DNA from: UBA967 sp044375555
Lineage (GTDB): Bacteria > Verrucomicrobiota > Verrucomicrobiia > Chthoniobacterales > Terrimicrobiaceae
DNA: 64,000 bases
Assembly: GCA_044375555.1 (NCBI GenBank)
Contig: JBILML010000005.1
Coordinates: forward strand, 38,191 to 102,190
Direction: 5' to 3'
Below are positions 26,248-35,940 of the stretch, in pieces. Position 1 is the stretch's first letter. Each line of letters begins with the position of its first letter. Under the pieces are notes generated by a model. That model saw only the letters and a list, made by a program, of their open reading frames with translations. It did no database searches and was not told where the DNA came from. A program made the translations under genes and the position numbers.

Positions 26248-27182
26248 CCTCCATCGAGGAACAACATCTCCGCGAGCGGCTCGGCGCTGATTTTTTTCAA
26301 AAACGGCTGGAGCGCCAAGCCGGCAAGCGCGCGAAACTCCAGCACCAAGGCGAGGGGGTATTCCGGCTGGAGCGACTGGTTCCTTTTGATGCCTTGCTCG
26401 GCGGAGTTTTTGGAATGCTCGGAATCCGCGAACTCCTGAGGCGGCGTTTTCTGGATGTTCAAGTCGTGAGGCAGGAGTGGAGGCTTCGGTCGCTGCCAGC
26501 CGCCTTCGACGGCTTCCGCCTGCTGCAGCTCAGCGATCTCCACTGCGATCTGGATGTCGAATTGACGCCGGCAGTCGAAAACAGCGTGCAGTCCACGCCG
26601 CACGATGCAGCGGTCCTCACAGGCGATTTTCGAAATGGGATGGATGGCGACCACGGCCCCTGCCTGCGCGAGGTGGCGAGGATTTGTGCCGCGCTCGCAC
26701 CTGTTCGCTTCGGCATTCTCGGCAACCATGATTTTCTCGAGATGGTTCCCGAACTGGAAAAAATCGGATTGCCGGTTTTGCTCAACGAATCAGCCGCCCT
26801 CGAGCGGGACGGCGCGCGGCTTTGGATCAGCGGGATCGACGATCCGCATTTCTACAAAACCCACGACATCGCGAAGGCTCGCGCCGGCATTCCCTCAAAC
26901 GAATGCGCGATCCTGCTCTCGCACAGCCCCGACACTTTCGCCGAAGCCGCCGATGCAGGATTCCAACTCATGCTCAGCGGACACACCCACGGCGGTCAGA
27001 TTTGTCTGCCGGGTGGGCACCCGATTGTCGTGCCGTGCCGCGTGCCGCGAAAATTCATCTCCGGCCGCTGGGAGCATTTCGGCCTGCAAGGCTACACCTC
27101 GCGGGGAACCGGAGGCTGTGGGATTGCGGCGCGATGGAATTGCCCGCCCGAGATCACGCTCCACATCTTCCGGGCGGCCTGA
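26244..27182 (+). CDS. Metallophosphoesterase (YkuE-like calcineurin fold)
   Basis: This is a metal-dependent phosphohydrolase. The catalytic motifs are LQLSDLHCD, VLTGDF, GILGNHDF, LLSHSPD and LSGHTHGGQI, in the order and spacing of the YkuE/LpxG-type family, which often acts on lipid or envelope phosphates. A hydrophobic segment near residues 45-60 (ALLGGVFGMLGIREL) could be a membrane contact. The start is uncertain; TTG 26244 overlaps the lipoprotein TGA (TTGA) and gives 312 aa. Its stop is 3 bases from the convergent TPR gene. Confidence 0.85.
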   Translation: MTSIEEQHLRERLGADFFQKRLERQAGKRAKLQHQGEGVFRLERLVPFDALLGGVFGMLGIRELLRRRFLDVQVVRQEWRLRSLPAAFDGFRLLQLSDLHCDLDVELTPAVENSVQSTPHDAAVLTGDFRNGMDGDHGPCLREVARICAALAPVRFGILGNHDFLEMVPELEKIGLPVLLNESAALERDGARLWISGIDDPHFYKTHDIAKARAGIPSNECAILLSHSPDTFAEAADAGFQLMLSGHTHGGQICLPGGHPIVVPCRVPRKFISGRWEHFGLQGYTSRGTGGCGIAARWNCPPEITLHIFRAA

Positions 27183-27185
27183 GCC

Positions 27186-29564
27186 TCAATTACCGTCCCA
27201 GATGAAATTCTCGAGTCGGATTTGATTGATTCGGTTTTTGGCCTCGAGTGCGCGGGGCCCTTCCATCGCGGCCATCAACTCGTAAACGCGGATAGCCTCA
27301 GGCCATTCCTTGCGGGATTCGAGAATCAACGCCGCCGCGAAGCCCGCTTTGTAGAACCAAAAATATTCCACAGGAGCCTCGGCGGATGGCTTGAAAACCT
27401 CGTAATAACTCGCGAGTGCGGCGTTGAGGTCGCCGGACTTTTCCTGCGCCGTTCCGATGCGCGCCAGGGCTTGATTGCGCCAAGCGGGATCGGGATTTTC
27501 CATGGCGATTTGTTTCCACACCTCGATGGCGGATTTGTAGGAAAGAGGATCGGTGTCGCCGATCGAGTAGAGGTTTTTGCCTTTCTCCATAAGGACCGAC
27601 GCCTTCATGTCGGGGGTGGGATCTGTGGAGAGGATTTTATCCAGAATAACATTCGCCTCGTCTGCCTTGCCGCGTGCGGACTGGATTCCAGCCTGTTCCA
27701 GCCGGGCGCGGTGGGCGAGGGGCCCTGGCGTGGAAGCGACCTCCTCGAAAAGAAGCATTGCCGCCTCGGGAGCCTCGGCGCTCGGAATGCGGGCGGCGGC
27801 TTTGGCGGCAAGGAAAAGTGCAGGAGCTTCGTTGGTGTTATCCGGAAATTTGCGAGCGAGGGTCTCTAGTTCCACGCGGGCAGCGGCGAAGTCGCCCTTG
27901 CGGTAGAGAAGTTCGCCAAGCTTGAGGCGCACCTCGGGCTCGGATTCTGAATCGGGATGTTTGAGAAGAAACGACCGAGCCTCGTCGATGGCGGTTTCCT
28001 CGGAGCCGGGATCGCCGGTGTCGGCGAGAAAAACGCGGATCGCTGCCTGGCGGGGGAGGTCGGATTGGGTCGAGATTTTTTCGAGTTCCATTCGCGCTCC
28101 GGCGGTGTCGAGTTGTTGGAATTTCCACTCGGCGAGAGCGAGGCGAGCCTTTGTGGCTGTCGCGGAATCCTTCAAAGATGCGAGAGACTCTAAAGCCGCC
28201 CCCGCCTCGGGAGATCCAGCACGCAGCTGACGAAAAGCCACCTGGAGTTTCAAAGCGGAGAGATGTTCGCTTTTCGGGAAGCGCGCCTCGAGTTGGGTTT
28301 GAAAGGGCTTCAACGTGGAATCGGAAAGCATCTCGCACAAGGCCGCATTGTAGAGGGCGGATTCTGCAAAACGGTCGGCCTTCGAGGCGTGGTCAAACGA
28401 GACGGCAGCTTCGTCAAAACGCGATTTGTTCGCGAGGGCTAGGCCAAGAAGAAAATCGGTTTCCGGAGAATGACCGATGGGCGGAAGAACCGACAGGGTT
28501 TCATCCACCAGACCCAGACGAAGCCGGAGCTCGGCCATTTCCAATCGGGTTTCCTCCTCAAAGGGATTGGGGCCCTGCTCGGCGGAAAGTTTTTCGAGGA
28601 GAGCAAGTGCGGCTTTCGGATTTTTCTGACGCGCCGAGAGGATGGCCAAGTAGTAACAGGCCAATTTTCGACGAAGGGAGGGATTCCCATCCTCGGTCCA
28701 GCGCTTGAGTTCGCTCGAGGAGGTGCTGGCAGCGCCTGAGTAAATCTGGTCGAGCTCCCAAAAAACACGATTCAGCCCCGGGGCATTCGGATTCGCTGCG
28801 ATGAATTCCTCCAGCAGATTTTCCGCCTCTTGATAGCGCCCGGATCGGCCAAGGGTCTTCGAGTGCAAGAGGACGGTTTCTGTCGCCATCGCGGAGTCGA
28901 GAGGAACCAGGGGCGCGAGAAGTTTGAGGGCCTGATCGTTGTCATTTTGAAGAATCGCCGCACGGGCCAAAAGGAAGTCCTGCCTCGTTTTTGCCTGAGG
29001 GGAGTCGGGCATGATTTGATCAAGAATCTCCAGCGCCGCAGCCGGATCCTTGCGGTCGAGTCGGAGAGCCGCGAGTTCTTGCAATGCCATTGTCCGAAGC
29101 GGGGAAGACGGCCAACTCACCGCTGGAGCCAAGATTTCCTCGGCCTCGGATTTTCGGTCCAGATTTTGGAGCATCCGAGCCTGTCCGAGAAGTGCTTCGT
29201 TGCGGAGAGGGAAGTCCGTTTGGGATGAACCTTCGGAATAGGCTTCGAGCGCGGCGGACCATTCGCCAATCGCCGCCTGAGATTGAGCCATCCAAAAAAG
29301 GCCTGCGGGGCCGAGGGGGATTTCAGAGGATTCGAGGAATTGGATCGCGGCCTCGGGTTGGTTCGACTCGAAGAGCGCCTGGGCGTAGAGCAGACATGCG
29401 GAAGCCGAACTGCTGATTTTTCCGAGATCCGGTTGGCTCTGCTCCAGTTTAACGAGCGCCACTTGCGGAAACCCATTTTGCAATGCCTCGCGCGATTCCT
29501 CCAGTGGGCCGGCTAGGGAGAACGAGGGGGTTCCAAAGACCGCTATTGCGAGAAGCCATTTCAT
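27186..29564 (-). CDS. Secreted tetratricopeptide-repeat protein
   Basis: A signal peptide (MKWLLAIAVFGTPSFSLA) is followed by about 770 residues of helical repeats with TPR-like spacing: repeated A.LL..A.....D....AL..L patterns through the whole length. It is probably a periplasmic or outer-membrane scaffold; no catalytic domain is visible. ATG 29564 overlaps the uvrA stop by 4 bases, so it is the second gene of a uvrA operon, with no obvious functional link to repair. Confidence 0.82.
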   Translation of the reverse strand: MKWLLAIAVFGTPSFSLAGPLEESREALQNGFPQVALVKLEQSQPDLGKISSSASACLLYAQALFESNQPEAAIQFLESSEIPLGPAGLFWMAQSQAAIGEWSAALEAYSEGSSQTDFPLRNEALLGQARMLQNLDRKSEAEEILAPAVSWPSSPLRTMALQELAALRLDRKDPAAALEILDQIMPDSPQAKTRQDFLLARAAILQNDNDQALKLLAPLVPLDSAMATETVLLHSKTLGRSGRYQEAENLLEEFIAANPNAPGLNRVFWELDQIYSGAASTSSSELKRWTEDGNPSLRRKLACYYLAILSARQKNPKAALALLEKLSAEQGPNPFEEETRLEMAELRLRLGLVDETLSVLPPIGHSPETDFLLGLALANKSRFDEAAVSFDHASKADRFAESALYNAALCEMLSDSTLKPFQTQLEARFPKSEHLSALKLQVAFRQLRAGSPEAGAALESLASLKDSATATKARLALAEWKFQQLDTAGARMELEKISTQSDLPRQAAIRVFLADTGDPGSEETAIDEARSFLLKHPDSESEPEVRLKLGELLYRKGDFAAARVELETLARKFPDNTNEAPALFLAAKAAARIPSAEAPEAAMLLFEEVASTPGPLAHRARLEQAGIQSARGKADEANVILDKILSTDPTPDMKASVLMEKGKNLYSIGDTDPLSYKSAIEVWKQIAMENPDPAWRNQALARIGTAQEKSGDLNAALASYYEVFKPSAEAPVEYFWFYKAGFAAALILESRKEWPEAIRVYELMAAMEGPRALEAKNRINQIRLENFIWDGN

Positions 29565-32452
29565 GCCTTGAGGTATTTGGAAAGGTAGCCGCCGGTGTGG
29601 CTGGCGGGGGACTTTGCGATTTGCTCGGGCGTTCCCTGCGCAACGATTTGCCCGCCGCCGGAACCGCCCCCGGGGCCGAGATCGAGAATCCAGTCCGCAC
29701 ATTTGATCACCTCGAGATTGTGCTCGATGACGATCAGCGTGTTTCGGGCGTTGCGGAGTTTCATGAGGACTTCGAGGAGTTTGTGGATGTCCGCAAAATG
29801 AAGTCCGGTGGTGGGTTCGTCGAGCAGGTAGATCGTCCGGCCGGTGGCGCGTTTGGAGAGTTCGGACGCAAGCTTGAGGCGCTGGGCCTCGCCTCCCGAG
29901 AGCGTTGTCGCCGATTGGCCGAGCCTCAAATAGCCGAGGCCCACATCTTGAAGCGTGTCGAGTTTGGAAGACAGCCCGGGGATGTTGCGGAAAAAGCGCG
30001 AGGCGTCATCGACCGTCATCTCCAGCACATCCGCGATATTTTTTCCTTTGTAGGTGATCTCGAGGGTTTCGCGGTTGTAGCGGCGGCCGTGGCAGACCTC
30101 GCACTCGACATACACATCGGCGAGGAAATGCATTTCGATCCGGATCGAGCCGTCGCCCTGACAGTGCTCGCAACGGCCGCCCTTGTTGTTGAAGGAAAAC
30201 CTCCCCGAATCGTAGCCGCGGACGCGCGAGGCGGGGAGTTCGCTAAACAAGTCGCGGATCGGCCCCAGCGCGCCGCTGTAGGTCGCAGGGTTCGAGCGCG
30301 GGGTGCGGCCCACGGGGCTTTGGTCGATCACGACGACTTTGTCGAACTGCTCCATTCCTTGGATCGCGCGGTGCGCTCCGGGACGGGCTTTGGCGCGGTG
30401 GAGGTCGCGCTCGAGGGCCACTCGCAAAATGTCATTCACCAGTGTGGATTTCCCACTGCCGGAAACGCCGGTGACGCAAGTGAAGCAGGCCACAGGAAAC
30501 GCGGCGTCGATGTTTTGAAGATTGTTCTCCGTAGCGCCCAGCACGCGAAGCCAACCATCACCGACATCGCCAGGCTGGAGTTCGGTTTTTCGGGGGGCGA
30601 TGCGCTGGCGGGGAACGGGAATCTTTGCCGTGCCGTTGAGATACTGCGCGGTGAGGGAATTTTGGTTGCCCAAAACCTCCTCGAGCGTCCCCTGCGCAAC
30701 CAACTCCCCGCCGCGCGGGCCGGCGCCGGGGCCGATGTCGAGGATATGGTCGGCGGAGCGGATTGTGTCCTCGTCATGCTCGACGACGATCACCGAGTTG
30801 CCGAGATCGCGGAGGTCGCGGAGCGTTTGGATGAGGCGGTCGTTGTCGCGCTGGTGCAGGCCGATGCTGGGTTCGTCGAGAACATAGAGCACGCCGGAAA
30901 GGCCCGATCCGATTTGGGTGGCGAGGCGAATGCGTTGGGCCTCGCCGCCGGAGAGCGTGCCGCTCTCGCGGTTGAGTTGCAGGTAGTCGAGGCCCACCTC
31001 GTTCAAAAACCGCAACCGCTGGCGCACCTCGCGGAGGACATCCTTCACGATCCCTGCGTCGGATTCTGAGAGCGCCAACGAGTTCATCACTCCTGCGGCC
31101 TCACCAATTGTGAGTGAACAAATCTGCTGGATGCCAAAAGTGCGCCCATCGTTTGTCGTGAGTGTAACGGCGAGGATTTCCGGCTTGAGACGCGCGCCGC
31201 CGCATTCCCGGCAGACGCGCTTGCCCATGCAGGTGCGGAGTCGGGTTTTGGTGAACTCGCTTTGCGAGGTTTCGTAAAGGTGCGCGAGTTGTGTGAGCAG
31301 GCCCTCGAACGGCTTGGTAACCGTCCGCTTCGGGCCGAGGGACATGGTGATCTTCCGGTCTCCGGAGCCGTGCAGGAGGAGCTTTTGGAAATCCTCGGGC
31401 AAATCTTTCCATGGCTTGTCGAGCGGTGCGGGGGTGTCGGCCACGAGCGCTTCGAGTTGCGCCGTGTAGTAGGCCTTCATGAGTTTCGTCGCCATTTTCC
31501 AAGGCCGGATCGCACCCTGCGCGATGGTCTTCTCGGGGTCGATGATGAGATCGGGATCGAAAAAACTCTCCGTGCCAATTCCCTGGCAGGCCGAGCATGC
31601 GCCGAGGTGGCTGTTGAAGGAAAAATGCTTGGGCGTGAGGCGCGGCATCGTGAAGCCCGTCGCGGGGTTGCTGAAATCGGTGGAGAATTTCTCCTCGGTC
31701 CAACGGCTCGAGCTGGGTTCCATGCGCGAGGTCACGAGCTTGCCGCCGCCCCGCCGCAAGGCGGTTTCCACCGAGTCCGCGAGGCGTTGGCCGAGGTCGG
31801 GCCGCGCCACCAGACGGTCCACCACAGCCTCGATCCAATGGGCTTTGTCTTTCTCCAGCCGAATGGTTTTTTGCTCGCCGAGATCGATGACCTCACCATC
31901 CACCCGCAGGCGGACGAATCCCTCGCGGCGGGCCTTTTCAATCACATCGCGAAACTCGCCGGTCTGCCCCGAGACAAGCGGCGCGAGGATCAGGAATTTC
32001 GTTCCCTCCGACCAACGCAAGATGGAGTCCGCGATTTCCTGGGGTGTCTGGCGTGACACGCGCTCGCCAGTCTTGGGGTCGTGGGGAACGCCGACCGCCG
32101 CGAAGAGGAGTCGGAGGTAATCGTAAATTTCGGTTGTCGTGGCGATGGTGGAGCGCGGGTTTGCCGTCGAAGTGCGCTGCTCGATCGCGATCGCCGGTGA
32201 AAGTCCCTCGATGTAGTCCACATCGGGCTTTTGCATTTGGTCCAAAAACTGCCGCGCATAGGCCGAAAGGCTCTCGACATACCGTCGCTGCCCCTCGGCG
32301 AAGAGCGTGTCGAACGCCAGCGAGGATTTGCCGGAGCCGCTGGGGCCGGTGACCACCACCAGCTTGTGGCGCGGAATCTCGATGTCGAGATTGCGGAGGT
32401 TGTGTTGCCGGGCTCCCTTGATTCGGATGACGGAGGGTTTTTCGGGAGTCAT
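29561..32452 (-). CDS. uvrA: Excinuclease ABC subunit A
   Basis: This DNA damage-recognition ATPase of nucleotide excision repair has 963 aa from MTPEKPSVIRIKGARQHNL. There are two ABC modules: Walker A GPSGSGKSSLAFD near residue 36 and GVSGSGKSTL in the second half. ABC signatures are LSGGEAQRIRLA and LSGGEAQRLKLA, and Zn-finger cysteine pairs occur (CSACQGIG; CEHCQGDG with CEVCHGRRYN). No LexA-like box was recognised upstream. Confidence 0.98.
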   Translation of the reverse strand: MTPEKPSVIRIKGARQHNLRNLDIEIPRHKLVVVTGPSGSGKSSLAFDTLFAEGQRRYVESLSAYARQFLDQMQKPDVDYIEGLSPAIAIEQRTSTANPRSTIATTTEIYDYLRLLFAAVGVPHDPKTGERVSRQTPQEIADSILRWSEGTKFLILAPLVSGQTGEFRDVIEKARREGFVRLRVDGEVIDLGEQKTIRLEKDKAHWIEAVVDRLVARPDLGQRLADSVETALRRGGGKLVTSRMEPSSSRWTEEKFSTDFSNPATGFTMPRLTPKHFSFNSHLGACSACQGIGTESFFDPDLIIDPEKTIAQGAIRPWKMATKLMKAYYTAQLEALVADTPAPLDKPWKDLPEDFQKLLLHGSGDRKITMSLGPKRTVTKPFEGLLTQLAHLYETSQSEFTKTRLRTCMGKRVCRECGGARLKPEILAVTLTTNDGRTFGIQQICSLTIGEAAGVMNSLALSESDAGIVKDVLREVRQRLRFLNEVGLDYLQLNRESGTLSGGEAQRIRLATQIGSGLSGVLYVLDEPSIGLHQRDNDRLIQTLRDLRDLGNSVIVVEHDEDTIRSADHILDIGPGAGPRGGELVAQGTLEEVLGNQNSLTAQYLNGTAKIPVPRQRIAPRKTELQPGDVGDGWLRVLGATENNLQNIDAAFPVACFTCVTGVSGSGKSTLVNDILRVALERDLHRAKARPGAHRAIQGMEQFDKVVVIDQSPVGRTPRSNPATYSGALGPIRDLFSELPASRVRGYDSGRFSFNNKGGRCEHCQGDGSIRIEMHFLADVYVECEVCHGRRYNRETLEITYKGKNIADVLEMTVDDASRFFRNIPGLSSKLDTLQDVGLGYLRLGQSATTLSGGEAQRLKLASELSKRATGRTIYLLDEPTTGLHFADIHKLLEVLMKLRNARNTLIVIEHNLEVIKCADWILDLGPGGGSGGGQIVAQGTPEQIAKSPASHTGGYLSKYLKA

Positions 32453-32490
32453 GAAAAAGTGGCGGATCCCGTTCGATCCGGGACCGCAAA

Positions 32491-32519
32491 AACTAAACGA
32501 AAACCTCCCCCGCCTGCAA
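32491..32519 (-). promoter_or_regulatory. Candidate promoter for uvrA
   Basis: On the minus strand TTGCAG (32519-32514), a 17-base spacer and TTAGTT (32496-32491) lie about 40 bases before the uvrA ATG. Confidence 0.35.
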
Positions 32520-32593
32520 ATGTCCTCTGGATGGCATAGGCTCGACTTGCCGCTTGTGGGCTCTCCGGGCATGGCTTAGTGTCAAGCCCGAAA

Positions 32594-33442
32594 ATGATTG
32601 CTCCTCGCAGTTCGGACAACGACGGACCGCTGACATGGATTGGAAGTTTTCCCGTCCATGTGAGCACAGTGCTTGCCGGAGTCCATGGTGCAACGCTGAT
32701 TCTGACCGCTTTGGCGATGGCCGCCGGAGCGGAAACGGCGTTGCAGGCTTTTGTTTTCTCGAGTTCGGCCGTGGTGAATGAACTCTCGCTTTGGCAACTG
32801 GCGACCTACGCATTCGTCCACATGCCGCCGTATTGGCTCTTTTTGATCGAGCTTTACCTGCTGGTGGTCTTCGGGCGCGAGATCGAGGGGTATCTCGGGC
32901 GCGGGGCGTTCATTCGTTTTTATCTGACACTTCTTCTGGCCCCGACCTTGCTATTCACCGCCGCCGAGTGGCTCGGCTGGCATACCGGCTACGCGGGATC
33001 GAGCGCGTTGCATTTCGGTGTCTTCGTCGCGTTCGCGTTGATTTACCCGACGGCCGAGATGTTTTTCGGCATTCAGGCGAAATGGATCGCGCTGGCGCTG
33101 CTGGCGATCAATTCCCTGCAGTGCCTCGCGCTCTCGGACTACGAGGCCCTGGCCGTGCTGGCGGTGGACTCGGTGGCGGCGTGTCTTTTCATAGCGCGGT
33201 TCCAAGGCCGCTTGGCGATGAGTTTCCCTACGAGACAAGCGCGAGCTCCAGTTCGTGCGTCCGCCAGTTCTCGTCAACCACGACCAGTTGCCGCCGAACC
33301 CGAGGAGGAGGATTTGCACAATTCCATCGATCCAATCCTCGATAAGATTTCCCGTTCCGGCATTGCCAGCCTGACCGCGCGCGAACGGGAGCGTCTAGAA
33401 AAAGCCCGCCACAAGCTCATCGCCAAGGACGGCGGCGCCTGA
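32594..33442 (+). CDS. Rhomboid-fold membrane protein, probably lacking the catalytic His
   Basis: This polytopic protein of 282 aa has about six membrane segments. The rhomboid landmarks are TYAFVHMPPYWLFLIELYLL and the loop FGREIEGYLGRGAFIRFYLT, with a GSSALHFG segment at the place of the catalytic GxSx. In the last membrane helix (VLAVDSVAACLFIARFQG), where the catalytic His normally sits, none is visible. The cytoplasmic tail ends in DKISRSGIASLTARERERLEKA, resembling the short DUF6576-type tail of related proteins. ATG 32594 is preferred to the upstream GTG 32579. It heads a plus-strand operon. Confidence 0.8.
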   Translation: MIAPRSSDNDGPLTWIGSFPVHVSTVLAGVHGATLILTALAMAAGAETALQAFVFSSSAVVNELSLWQLATYAFVHMPPYWLFLIELYLLVVFGREIEGYLGRGAFIRFYLTLLLAPTLLFTAAEWLGWHTGYAGSSALHFGVFVAFALIYPTAEMFFGIQAKWIALALLAINSLQCLALSDYEALAVLAVDSVAACLFIARFQGRLAMSFPTRQARAPVRASASSRQPRPVAAEPEEEDLHNSIDPILDKISRSGIASLTARERERLEKARHKLIAKDGGA

Positions 33443-33449
33443 TCCGACC

Positions 33450-34160
33450 ATGCCCGAAAGCCACGACCCCTCGCAGTCCCGATCCGACCTCGACCCGCAC
33501 CTCAAAGACCCCTGCTATGTCAACGCCCTCTCGCACTTTTATCGCGGCGAGTTAGGGCGAATCATGATTTGGCGGCAGCGCTTGGATGTCACCACGACTT
33601 GGGCGATCACCACGAGCACGACGATCATCGGGTTCGCTTTTTCGCTCCGCGATGTCCCTCACATCATTTTCTTTTTCAACCTGATGCTGGTCTGGGTGAT
33701 GTTATGGATCGAAGCAAGGCGCTATCGGTTTTACGATGCCTTTCGCGGCCGGGTGCGCATGTTGGAATCCCATTTCCTCGTTCCCATGGTGGCTCAGAGT
33801 CCTAAAATCCTCGATGGCCAGTGGCGCCGGCTTGTTTGTGAGGATTTGATTCTCCCCTCGTTCAAAATCAGCCGCATCGAGGCCGTTGGCCGTCGCATGA
33901 AGCGGAACTACATTTTTATTTTCGGCATCGTCATCCTGGCATGGACCCTGAAAATTTTCATCCACACGCCCCAGCCGATCCATTCATTTGCCGGCTTCTA
34001 CCATGCGATGGCTGTCCACCAACTTCCGGCCTGGATGGCATTCGGATTCTATATCGGAACGATTCTGGCGGTTGTCTTTCTCATGGTCTTGGTGCTCCGC
34101 ACATCCAGCGAGGAGATTAATGAATTCGGAAACTCAAATCCTTCACTATGGAAAATCTAG
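33450..34160 (+). CDS. DUF2270-type membrane protein
   Basis: This 236-aa protein has four predicted membrane helices (about 50-65, 70-86, 152-170, 198-220). The segment LSHFYRGELGRIMIWRQRLDVTTTWAI and the following IEARRYRFYD fit DUF2270. Its function is unknown. It begins 7 bases after the rhomboid-like gene and overlaps mazG by 13 bases. Confidence 0.85.
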   Translation: MPESHDPSQSRSDLDPHLKDPCYVNALSHFYRGELGRIMIWRQRLDVTTTWAITTSTTIIGFAFSLRDVPHIIFFFNLMLVWVMLWIEARRYRFYDAFRGRVRMLESHFLVPMVAQSPKILDGQWRRLVCEDLILPSFKISRIEAVGRRMKRNYIFIFGIVILAWTLKIFIHTPQPIHSFAGFYHAMAVHQLPAWMAFGFYIGTILAVVFLMVLVLRTSSEEINEFGNSNPSLWKI

Positions 34161-34921
34161 ATTCCGTCGCCCGCCTCAAGGGAATCGTTGTCCGTCTGCG
34201 CGCGCCGGATGGTTGCCCTTGGGACCGTGAGCAGACGCACGCCAGCCTCCGAGCATCGCTCATCGAAGAGTGCCATGAGGTCGTTGATGCCATCGAGAAG
34301 GCAGACGATGCGAACCTCCGCGAGGAATTGGGCGACCTTCTGCTTCAAGTGGTGATGCACGCGCAGTTGGCTGGCGAGCGAGGCGCCTTCACCCTAGAGG
34401 AAATCGCGGCCGGAGTTTCCGAAAAAATGATCCGCCGCCACCCCCATGTCTTCGGCGACAAATCAGCCGCGGATTCTGAAGCCGTCCTTAAGCAGTGGGA
34501 GAAAATCAAACGCGAAGAAAAGGGAAACCATGCCGGTGTTTTGGATGGGGTCGCCACCTCGCTCCCCGCTTTGCTCCGCAGCCAAAATCTCCAAAAAAAA
34601 GCCGCGCGTGTCGGGTTCGACTGGCCGGATGTCGCGCCTGTTTACGCTAAGCTCAGCGAGGAAATCGGCGAAATTCGAGAGGCCGTGGAGCAAAAAAACC
34701 CAGCTGCCATTGAGGCGGAGGTTGGCGACTTACTTTTTTCGGCGGTGAATCTCGCGCGCAAATTGGGAGTCGATGCCGAGACCGCCCTCGCCGGAGCGAA
34801 CAAGCGCTTTGCCGCGCGCTTCCGTCACATCGAGCAAGCCCTGCGATCTGAGGGCCGCGAGGTGGAGGGAACCTCGCTGGAGGAACTCGACCGAATCTGG
34901 GAGCAGGCCAAGAAGGCATGA
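34148..34921 (+). CDS. mazG: Nucleoside triphosphate pyrophosphohydrolase
   Basis: This all-alpha NTP pyrophosphatase hydrolyses (d)NTPs to monophosphates and is linked to nucleotide-pool cleaning. It has 257 aa with two MazG domains. The first carries CPWDREQTHASLRASLIEECHEV and REELGDLLLQVVMHAQ (metal-binding E/E/D residues). The second has KLSEEIGEIREAVE and EVGDLLFSAVNLARKLG. It overlaps genes on both sides. Confidence 0.95.
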   Translation: MENLDSVARLKGIVVRLRAPDGCPWDREQTHASLRASLIEECHEVVDAIEKADDANLREELGDLLLQVVMHAQLAGERGAFTLEEIAAGVSEKMIRRHPHVFGDKSAADSEAVLKQWEKIKREEKGNHAGVLDGVATSLPALLRSQNLQKKAARVGFDWPDVAPVYAKLSEEIGEIREAVEQKNPAAIEAEVGDLLFSAVNLARKLGVDAETALAGANKRFAARFRHIEQALRSEGREVEGTSLEELDRIWEQAKKA

Positions 34922-35931
34922 CGTTAGATATCCTCAATCCCGGCGGGCGGGATCCGGACCAGTCTTTTCCTGACGCCGCCGGCTCCCCTAGTGATGTAGG
35001 TCACCCTCCTGTGAACTATCATGGCTATGCAGCTTGCATGGCTGGAAATTTCCGTCGAAAAGCCGTGGGATGCGATTCCAAGCATGTCCTTGTTCTTCTA
35101 AGAAAGAGAAACATGAGAGATGCCCTGCTCGCTGTGCGGGAATTGAAAAAGAGGGGCCTTACAGTGCTTCTCTCATGCAAGGAGTCCGGCTCGCATCAAA
35201 TCGCAGAACTTCTCGGAGACCCTAAACGCTGGCTCCAGTTTTGCGAACTGTGTCGTGAGGCTCATGGAGCCATTTCCAGCACACCCGAGTTGACTGGTTT
35301 GTATCTCGCCGCAGGAGCGAGGCTGGCTGAGTTCATTCCTACCCCTTATCCACTGGAATGCCCCGATTGGAATTTTTCTAAACCCCTTGCAGACAGGGCG
35401 GGGATTTTCATTGGAACCCGCGAATTCGATGTTCCCTCGCGCAACCATATGGCCGCTCTGATTATCGGCGACTCGCTTTCCCGAGACCTTGAGTGTCCTC
35501 TGACTATTGTGAATTCGGAGGGGCGACGAGGCCGAGCGATCTTGGCGCCATTCCAAAAAGCAAACTTCCGGCTACGGGTGCTGGATTCACTGCCTTACCC
35601 CGCCTATCTCGAAGAAATGGCAACCCATCGCATCGTTTGGCAACTCGATTCCAGCTCGGTTCCGGGTCAAGTTGCCGGCGATGCCCTTTTGTGTCGAATG
35701 CCATGTCTTGGCGGCAACGGAGCCGTTGACCGATTGGCTTTCCCCGAATGGAGCGGCCAACATCCTCAGGAGATTCTGATGGAAAAGGCACGGACTTTAA
35801 TTTTAGACGACAACGAATGGAAAAAAGCTGCTGAGCTCGCAGTTGAAACCGGAATCGATCAACTGGCTTTTTCAGCAGTTTCAAAAAAGCTGGAGGCTTT
35901 CTTCACCCGTCTCCATGGGTGCTGTTCTTAA
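34918..35931 (+). CDS. Putative GT-B-like glycosyltransferase
   Basis: This 337-aa protein starts MTLDILNPGGRDPDQSF, with the ATG overlapping the mazG stop. Two alpha/beta halves are suggested: HVLVLLRKRNMRDALLAV..LKKRGLTVLLSCKESG in the N-terminal half, and FIGTREF, NSEGRRGRAIL, then VPGQVAGDALLCRMPCLGG in the C-terminal half. The last resembles the sugar-nucleotide binding loop of GT-B enzymes. I do not recognise the exact family. It has no signal peptide or membrane helix. Confidence 0.65.
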   Translation: MTLDILNPGGRDPDQSFPDAAGSPSDVGHPPVNYHGYAACMAGNFRRKAVGCDSKHVLVLLRKRNMRDALLAVRELKKRGLTVLLSCKESGSHQIAELLGDPKRWLQFCELCREAHGAISSTPELTGLYLAAGARLAEFIPTPYPLECPDWNFSKPLADRAGIFIGTREFDVPSRNHMAALIIGDSLSRDLECPLTIVNSEGRRGRAILAPFQKANFRLRVLDSLPYPAYLEEMATHRIVWQLDSSSVPGQVAGDALLCRMPCLGGNGAVDRLAFPEWSGQHPQEILMEKARTLILDDNEWKKAAELAVETGIDQLAFSAVSKKLEAFFTRLHGCCS

Positions 35932-35940
35932 AAGACGAAG

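Noticed and set aside
34918..35931. Assignment to a specific glycosyltransferase family
   Set aside because: Only general GT-B-like features are visible, so a firm family call would be a guess.
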